Source: an uncultured Litoreibacter sp.
Lineage (GTDB): Bacteria > Pseudomonadota > Alphaproteobacteria > Rhodobacterales > Rhodobacteraceae
NCBI GenBank assembly: GCA_947493265.1
Contig: CANLQL010000004.1
Span: forward strand, 372,001-436,000
Direction: 5' to 3'
DNA length: 64,000 nt
Position numbers and translations under genes: made by a program. Positions 57,791-64,000 of the stretch are shown piece by piece; positions within the stretch are counted from its first letter, which is position 1; each line of letters begins with the position of its first letter. The notes under the pieces were generated by a model. That model saw nothing but the letters and a program-made list of their open reading frames with translations, did no database searches and was not told the origin of the DNA.

Positions 57791-60559
57791 TTATTCTGCT
57801 GCAATTTTTGCGCTTGCCGGTTCAACACGAACCGCAGAAAACTTGAATTCCGGAATTTTCCCAAAAGGATCCAGCGCCGAATTTGTCAGAATATTTGCAG
57901 CCGCTTCAACATAGGCAAAGGGCAAGAAGACGTTGTCTTCCGACACAGCCCGGTCGGCGCGCGCCATCACTTCTAACGACCCGCGACGGGTGGTCAGACG
58001 CACTTTGCCGCCCGGCTCCACGCCCATTTTGCGCAAGGTCCGCGGGTGAAGGGAGCAATTGGCCTCTGGCTCAAGACCATCCAGCACACTGGCCCGCCGG
58101 GTCATCGACCCTGTGTGCCAATGCTCCAGTTGACGGCCGGTGATCAGAATGAACGGGTATTCTGCATCCGGGCTTTCATCCGGTGCAATCACGCTCGCTG
58201 GTGTAAACCGTGCCCGGCCGCCTGCGCGCGGGAAGCCATCCCCGAACACAATCGGTTGGCCCGGATCATCCTCAGACAGTGACGGGTAGGTCACGGCGGT
58301 TTTCTCCAAACGGTCCCACGTGATGTTGTCGAGCGAGCCCATATTCAGCTTCATCTCGGCAAACACTTCGGACGGATGCGTGTAGGTCCAGCCAAGATCA
58401 AGGCGTTTTGCCAGTTCCGTTTCGATCCACCAGTCTTCGCGCGCATCCCCGGGAGGGGCCACGGCCGCCCGGCCCATTTGAACCTGACGGTTGGTGTTGG
58501 TCACCGTGCCGTTCTTTTCTGCCCAAGCAGAGGCTGGCAGGATCACATCCGCGTAGTTCGCTGTTTCCGTGAGGAAAATATCCTGCACAACCAGATGATC
58601 AAGCATCGCCAGCGCATCACGGGCATGACCGACATCCGGGTCAGACATGGCCGGGTTTTCGCCCAGAACATACATGCCCTTGATGTGGCCGTCATGGATC
58701 GCATCCATGATCTCAACCACGGTCAGCCCCTTCTCGTTGGAGAAATCTTCCGACCCCCAGACATCCGTAAATGCGGACCGCACACCATCATCGGTGACGC
58801 TCTGGTAGTCCGGCAGAAACATCGGGATAAGCCCCGCATCTGACGCCCCTTGAACGTTGTTTTGCCCCCGCAGCGGGTGCAGACCCGCACCAGGACGCCC
58901 GACATGGCCACACATCAGCGCAAGACTGATCAGGCAACGCGAATTGTCGGTTCCGTGAATGTGCTGACTGACACCCATGCCCCAGAAGATCATCCCGGCC
59001 TTTGCATTTGCAAAGTCCCGCGCAACAGCACGCAATTGATCCGCCTCAATGCCGCAAATCGCCGACATCTTTTCGGGCGTGAAGGCCTTGAGATGCTCTT
59101 TCATCGCATCCCAGTTTTCGGTGTAGCCCTCGATATACTGACGGTCGTACAATTCTTCTTCGACAATCACATTCATGATCGCATTCAGCATGGAAACATC
59201 CGCACCGGGCCGGAATTGCAGCATATGGGTCGCGTGGCGTTTGAGCCCCTGACCGCGCGGATCCATCACGATTAGCTTGCCGCCACGCTTGGCGAATTGC
59301 TTGAAATACGTCGCCGCGACCGGGTGGTTTTCCGTCGGGTTCGCACCAATGACAATCGCGACATCCGCGTTCTCGATCTCGTTAAAGGTCGCCGTCACCG
59401 CACCCGAGCCCACATTCTCCAGCAACGCAGAGACCGAGGACGCATGGCAAAGCCGTGTGCAGTGATCGACATTGTTGTGCTTGAACGCCTGACGGATCAG
59501 TTTTTGGAACAGATAGGCTTCCTCGTTCGAACATTTGGCGGAGCCGAAGCCCGCGATCTCGCGACCGCGGCCTTTCATGCCGTTTGCCGCGAAATCCAAA
59601 GCCTCGTCCCATGTGGCTTCGCGGAAATGCGTCATCACATTGGACGGATCGACGTTCAGGCCCTTCGCAGGTGCATCTTCGCGCCGGATCAGCGGTTTTG
59701 TCAGACGGTGCGGGTGGTCGATATAGTCGAACCCGAAGCGACCCTTCACGCAAAGTCGATTTTCGTTCGACGGACCTTCGATCCCGTCCACATATTTGAT
59801 TTTGTTGTCTTTAATCTTGAACGACAGTTGGCAACCAACCCCGCAATATGGGCAGACAGACTTCACTTCTTCGTCGTAATCCTTCAGGTCGCCGACCTGG
59901 TTTTCGTCAACAGCGGTGGCCGGCATCAGTGCCCCCGTGGGGCAGGCTTGCACGCATTCGCCGCACGCCACACAAGAAGACGCGCCCATTGGGTCAGACG
60001 TGTCAAACACCGGGAAGGACTGATGTCCCCGACCGGCCATTCCGATCACGTCATTGACCTGAACTTCGCGACACGCGCGCACGCACAGGCCACATTGGAT
60101 GCAAGCATCCAGGTTCACCCGCATCGCAACATGGCTGTCATCAAGCAGCGGCACGTGGGCCGCTTCCATCTTTGGGAACCGGCTTTCAGACACATTGTTT
60201 TCCGCCGCCATGTCCCAGAAATGCGAGGACGCGTCATGGGCTTCTTCCGGCTGATCGGCCACCAGCAGTTCCATCACCAGTTTGCGCGATTTTTCGGCCC
60301 GCTCACTGTTGGTTGTGACGACCATGCCATCCGCTGCATCGCGAATGCACGAAGCGATCAACGTCCGCTCGCCTTCAACCTCGACCATGCAGGCCCGGCA
60401 GTTGCCATCAGGGCGGTAGCCCGGCGCAGGCTTGTGGCACAGATGCGGGATCTTCAGGCCTTGCCCGTTTGCCGCTTCCCAGATCGTGGTGCCCTCGGGC
60501 ACAGTGACGTCCTTGCCATCCAGTGAAAACGTAACGGTTTTTGTTGTGGAATCCAGCAT
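57791..60559 (-). CDS. fdsA: NAD-dependent formate dehydrogenase alpha subunit
   Basis: N-terminal 2Fe-2S and ferredoxin-like clusters, VCPYCGVGCQL, DHCTRLCHASSVSALL. Confidence 0.94.
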   Translation of the reverse strand: MLDSTTKTVTFSLDGKDVTVPEGTTIWEAANGQGLKIPHLCHKPAPGYRPDGNCRACMVEVEGERTLIASCIRDAADGMVVTTNSERAEKSRKLVMELLVADQPEEAHDASSHFWDMAAENNVSESRFPKMEAAHVPLLDDSHVAMRVNLDACIQCGLCVRACREVQVNDVIGMAGRGHQSFPVFDTSDPMGASSCVACGECVQACPTGALMPATAVDENQVGDLKDYDEEVKSVCPYCGVGCQLSFKIKDNKIKYVDGIEGPSNENRLCVKGRFGFDYIDHPHRLTKPLIRREDAPAKGLNVDPSNVMTHFREATWDEALDFAANGMKGRGREIAGFGSAKCSNEEAYLFQKLIRQAFKHNNVDHCTRLCHASSVSALLENVGSGAVTATFNEIENADVAIVIGANPTENHPVAATYFKQFAKRGGKLIVMDPRGQGLKRHATHMLQFRPGADVSMLNAIMNVIVEEELYDRQYIEGYTENWDAMKEHLKAFTPEKMSAICGIEADQLRAVARDFANAKAGMIFWGMGVSQHIHGTDNSRCLISLALMCGHVGRPGAGLHPLRGQNNVQGASDAGLIPMFLPDYQSVTDDGVRSAFTDVWGSEDFSNEKGLTVVEIMDAIHDGHIKGMYVLGENPAMSDPDVGHARDALAMLDHLVVQDIFLTETANYADVILPASAWAEKNGTVTNTNRQVQMGRAAVAPPGDAREDWWIETELAKRLDLGWTYTHPSEVFAEMKLNMGSLDNITWDRLEKTAVTYPSLSEDDPGQPIVFGDGFPRAGGRARFTPASVIAPDESPDAEYPFILITGRQLEHWHTGSMTRRASVLDGLEPEANCSLHPRTLRKMGVEPGGKVRLTTRRGSLEVMARADRAVSEDNVFLPFAYVEAAANILTNSALDPFGKIPEFKFSAVRVEPASAKIAAE

Positions 60560-60562
60560 GGC

Positions 60563-62272
60563 TCAGATCTCCTCCGGGAAGTGCTTCATCGTCAGGCGGA
60601 TCGGGTTCGGGGCGGCTTGGCCCAGACCGCAGATCGACGCGTCGCCCATCACGGTGCAGAGGTCTTCCAGCAGCTCCTGATCCCAGGTTTCAGCCTGCAT
60701 CAGCTTGACCGCCTTTTCGCAACCCGTGCGGCAGGGCGTGCATTGCCCGCAGCTTTCATCCTCAAAGAATTTCAACATATTCAGCGCGGCGTCCCGCACC
60801 TTGTCCTTGTCCGACAGGATCACAACAGCCGCTGAGCCAATGAAGGAGCCATGGGGCTGCAACGTGTCGAAATCCAGCGGGATGTCATCCATGGACGCTG
60901 GCAACAGACCGGAAGACGGCCCGCCCGGCTGATAGGCTTTGAAGCTGTGGCCATCTATCATGCCGCCGCAAGCGGCGATGATATCGGTCACCGTGGAGCC
61001 AGCTTCCAGCAGATAGACGCCCGGATTTTTCACCCGACCCGACACCGAATAGCTACGCAGCCCTTTGCGGCCGTTCTTTTCGTGCTTGGACAGAATCTCT
61101 GGACCGTCCTGCGCGATCTTTGCGATCCAATAAAGCGTTTCGACATTGTGGACTAGGGTCGGGCGGTTGAAGATGCCCACTTGCGCCACGAAAGGCGGAC
61201 GGTGCCGCGGCAGGCCTCGCTTGCCTTCGATGCTTTCGATCATCGCGCTTTCTTCGCCGCAAATATAAGCCCCTGCCCCACGCCGCAGATCGATATAACC
61301 GGGCGCAACGACGCCAGCAGCCTCAAGTGCTGCGATTTCTGTGGCAAGGATTTCCAAAACGGCAGGGTATTCGTCGCGCATATAGATAAAGCAGGTCTCC
61401 GCCTCGACAGCCCACGCGGCGATCAACATGCCTTCAAGGAAAACATGCGGCTCGCGTTCCAGGTAGTAGCGATCTTTGAAAGTGCCCGGCTCCCCCTCGT
61501 CGCCGTTCACGGCCAGATAACGCGTTCCTTCATTGGCGCGCACAAAGGACCATTTGCGACCAGACGGGAACCCTGCCCCGCCAAGGCCGCGCAGGCCTGA
61601 GGCCAGCATTTCATCTTGCACCTGATCTGGCGTTTTCGCGCCATCCCGCAAGGATTTCAGCGCGCCATACCCACCATTTTCCACATAATTATCATAAGTT
61701 TGATAGTCCGGCATCTTGTGATGCGTGTCTTTGGACGCGACCGCTTCAGCAACTTTTTCCGGGGTCGCGAAGTCAATATGGTTGTGACCAAGTTCAAGCG
61801 TCGGCGCAGTATCGCACCGCCCCATGCAAGGCGCGCGCAGCACACGCACTTCACGGCCACCATTATACTGCGCGGTCAGTTTCGCGATCAGTTCCTGCGC
61901 GCCGGCAAGCTCGCAGGACAGGCTGTCGCAAACGCGGATGGTCAAATCCGGTGGCGTGTCTTCGCCTTCTCTCACCACGTCAAAATGCGCGTAGAAGGAC
62001 GCGACTTCGTAGACCTCCGCCTGCGACATCCGCATTTCACTGGCCAAGGCGCAGATATGATCTGCCGACAGATGTTTGTAGCGGTCCTGAATGAGATGCA
62101 GAAATTCGATCAAAAGGTCACTGCGGCGGGGCTTATCGCCCAACAGGGCCTGCACCTCTTCCAGCGCCCGATCAGAGGGCTGACGGCCCTTCGGTGTCTT
62201 TCGCCCCTTCCCCGGAGCTGATTTCCAAACGCCTTTGCGGTCGTCGGCATTGCGCGTATCAAGTGGTGCCAT
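60563..62272 (-). CDS. Formate dehydrogenase FdsG-FdsB fusion (NuoE-NuoF-like)
   Basis: NuoE-like N-terminus (VCDSLSCELAGAQEL...APCMGRCDTAP) fused to NuoF-like region (GLRGLGGAGFPSGRKWSFVR, CGQCTPCRTGCEK). Confidence 0.93.
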   Translation of the reverse strand: MAPLDTRNADDRKGVWKSAPGKGRKTPKGRQPSDRALEEVQALLGDKPRRSDLLIEFLHLIQDRYKHLSADHICALASEMRMSQAEVYEVASFYAHFDVVREGEDTPPDLTIRVCDSLSCELAGAQELIAKLTAQYNGGREVRVLRAPCMGRCDTAPTLELGHNHIDFATPEKVAEAVASKDTHHKMPDYQTYDNYVENGGYGALKSLRDGAKTPDQVQDEMLASGLRGLGGAGFPSGRKWSFVRANEGTRYLAVNGDEGEPGTFKDRYYLEREPHVFLEGMLIAAWAVEAETCFIYMRDEYPAVLEILATEIAALEAAGVVAPGYIDLRRGAGAYICGEESAMIESIEGKRGLPRHRPPFVAQVGIFNRPTLVHNVETLYWIAKIAQDGPEILSKHEKNGRKGLRSYSVSGRVKNPGVYLLEAGSTVTDIIAACGGMIDGHSFKAYQPGGPSSGLLPASMDDIPLDFDTLQPHGSFIGSAAVVILSDKDKVRDAALNMLKFFEDESCGQCTPCRTGCEKAVKLMQAETWDQELLEDLCTVMGDASICGLGQAAPNPIRLTMKHFPEEI

Positions 62273-62359
62273 TTCGGTGCCTCCCCGGACTTAATTTCCG
62301 GGACAAGACCATTTGCGAGGCGAATGATCAAATCGGATTTATCAATAAAGCGATTTGTT

Positions 62360-63244
62360 TTACTTATTGCTCAGAAGCGTTTTTCTAAGCGCTTCGACCA
62401 CCGGCAACTGCGGCTGCCTGCGGGCAAATATCAGGTCGATTTCCTTGGCCAATTCCGGCTCTTCAAGCGGCAAGACCACTGCCCCATTCAGGTTCCCGGT
62501 AAATTCTGCCAAGACCTCTGGAATGATGGTCGCGGCAAAGCCTTCTCGCACTTGGACCAGCGCGGCCGTGAAGACATTGGTCTCCGAGACGATTTTCGGG
62601 GTCTCCCCAAGTTCCTGAAACATCCGGTCCAGAATACGGCGGTTCAACATCCCCGGCTCCAGAAGGCTCAGCGGCAAGGCAGCGGCCTCTGACCAAGAGG
62701 CAGAGCCAGATTTGCGGGGCGCGATATCCTTGGGGGCCACAAGCACGTAGCGCTCCTGATATAAAGGCTCCGCATCCATCAGATCGTTGGAAACACTGTC
62801 ACTATAGGTAATCCCGGCATCCAGCGTATCATCCTCAATACCCTGCAGGATTTGTAGGGACGACGCGGATCGGATCGACACTTCAATGCCCGGATAGTCC
62901 TCGGCCAGCAATGCCGGGATGCGGCCTGCGTAAACCAGTGCGGTCGGCACCACGCCGATATTCAAACCGCCAGCGACATTGCCTTTGGCTGATTGCACTT
63001 CCTGCTGAAGCGTCTTCGCCTCATCCAGCATCTTGCGCCCCCAGCGCAGGACCGTCTCGCCTTCGTCGGTAAAGCCTTGAAACCTGTTGCCGCGTTTGAC
63101 AATGGACACGTCCAGCTCGGTTTCCAGCTTGCGAATGCGCATTGAAAATGCGGGCTGCGAGATGCCGCACTCCGCCGCTGCGCGGGCAAAATGGTGATGC
63201 CGCGCCAAAGCCAGAAGCAGTTGCATGTCCCGAAGATCAATCAC
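62360..63244 (-). CDS. LysR-family transcriptional regulator
   Basis: MIDLRDMQLLLALARHHHFARAAAECGISQPAFSMRIRKLE; GTG start preferred. Confidence 0.9.
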   Translation of the reverse strand: MIDLRDMQLLLALARHHHFARAAAECGISQPAFSMRIRKLETELDVSIVKRGNRFQGFTDEGETVLRWGRKMLDEAKTLQQEVQSAKGNVAGGLNIGVVPTALVYAGRIPALLAEDYPGIEVSIRSASSLQILQGIEDDTLDAGITYSDSVSNDLMDAEPLYQERYVLVAPKDIAPRKSGSASWSEAAALPLSLLEPGMLNRRILDRMFQELGETPKIVSETNVFTAALVQVREGFAATIIPEVLAEFTGNLNGAVVLPLEEPELAKEIDLIFARRQPQLPVVEALRKTLLSNK

Positions 63245-63383
63245 GCGTTCAACCCTGTATCGTCTCAGGGCGCTATCTTGCCCGGATTTCGGCGGATGGA
63301 AACCCCTTTGACGGACTTCGCCTTGCAACCAAACCGACAGGCAGCTTAGATCGTGCCAAACCAGCATTTTCCGGGGGATACAA

Positions 63384-64000
63384 ATGACACTGCCAAGCGA
63401 AATGACAGCGATTGATATTCGCGAACCCGGTGGCCCGGATGTCCTGCAGCCCGTGCGCATCGCAGTTCCAGAGATCAAGGACCATGAAGTTCTGATCAAG
63501 GTCGCAGGTGCCGGGGTGAACGGGCCGGATTTGTTGCAACGCCGCGGACATTACCCTCCGCCCAAAGGGGCCTCCCCCTTGTTGGGGTTGGAAGTCGCAG
63601 GCCAGGTGGTCGCCGCGGGCGGCAACACCAGCTGGACGGTCGGTGACAAGATTTGTGCGCTGACCAATGGCGGCGGCTATGCAGAATATGTTGCCGTGGA
63701 TGGCAGCCATTGCCTGCCGATCCCGGACGGTGTGTCAGAGGTCGACGCCGCCGGGCTGCCCGAAACTTACTTCACCGTATGGAGCAACGTTTTCCACGGC
63801 CATGACGTCGCGAAAGACAGCCTTTTGCTGGTCCATGGTGGTGCGGGCGGCATCGGCTCGACCGCTATCCAGATGGGCCGGGCGATGGGGCTTCGGGTTT
63901 TTGCCACAGCGCGCACACCAGAAGCCTGCGCGTTTTGTGAAGACCTTGGCGCGGAACGGGCGATCAATTTCACGGACGAAGATTTCGTTCCGATCGTGCG
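63384..64000 (+). CDS. NAD(P)H quinone oxidoreductase (zinc-type ADH superfamily), 3' partial
   Basis: MTLPSEMTAIDIREPGGPDVLQPV...LLVHGGAGGIGSTAIQMGRAMG; open to the window end. Confidence 0.88.
   Translation, partial: MTLPSEMTAIDIREPGGPDVLQPVRIAVPEIKDHEVLIKVAGAGVNGPDLLQRRGHYPPPKGASPLLGLEVAGQVVAAGGNTSWTVGDKICALTNGGGYAEYVAVDGSHCLPIPDGVSEVDAAGLPETYFTVWSNVFHGHDVAKDSLLLVHGGAGGIGSTAIQMGRAMGLRVFATARTPEACAFCEDLGAERAINFTDEDFVPIV

Noticed and set aside
59297-60526. 409-aa plus-strand ORF
   Set aside because: Antisense to the clear fdsA gene; a product of GC-rich codon usage with no recognisable domain.
61616-62221. 201-aa plus-strand ORF
   Set aside because: Antisense to the FdsGB fusion; no domain or RBS.
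1-64000. CRISPR arrays, tRNA/rRNA genes, prophage, transposons, restriction or known defence genes
   Set aside because: None found by eye on either strand; tRNAscan-SE, CRISPR finders and HMM scans were not available.

Overview
This window is about 64 kb of a Roseobacter-group (Rhodobacterales) alphaproteobacterial chromosome. The placement rests on the atpI-B-E-F'-F cluster, MipZ, the ffh/rpsP/rimM/trmD/rplS/rpmE genes and a fused FdsGB formate dehydrogenase. I saw no rRNA, tRNA, CRISPR array, transposase, integrase or phage gene. Most of the window is ordinary metabolism, but several blocks deserve follow-up. (1) A tight nine-gene minus-strand operon (13178-20545) centred on a classical-looking AAA+ ATPase, with a long coiled-coil protein, two large uncharacterised soluble proteins and several small membrane proteins; this is my best candidate for an undescribed system. 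(2) A predicted reductive nicotinate (or related N-heterocycle) degradation cluster (26734-36626), with tandem AA_synth/DUF1185 paralogues and a UPF0280 protein of unknown role. (3) A LysR / D-glutamate-cyclase-like / TRAP / PxpABC operon (42769-49969), predicted to scavenge D-glutamate or 5-oxoproline. (4) A ZrgA-like His-rich protein with an ABC transporter and two DUF3299-like proteins, behind a perfect Zur-box-like palindrome. (5) A multi-hairpin leader upstream of ffh. (6) A short palindrome-plus-tail repeat found in three intergenic regions. (7) An unlisted 48-aa ORF between rpsP and rimM. Blocks (3) and (4) separate trmD from rplS-rpmE. No database search was possible, so family names come from recognising the protein sequences.
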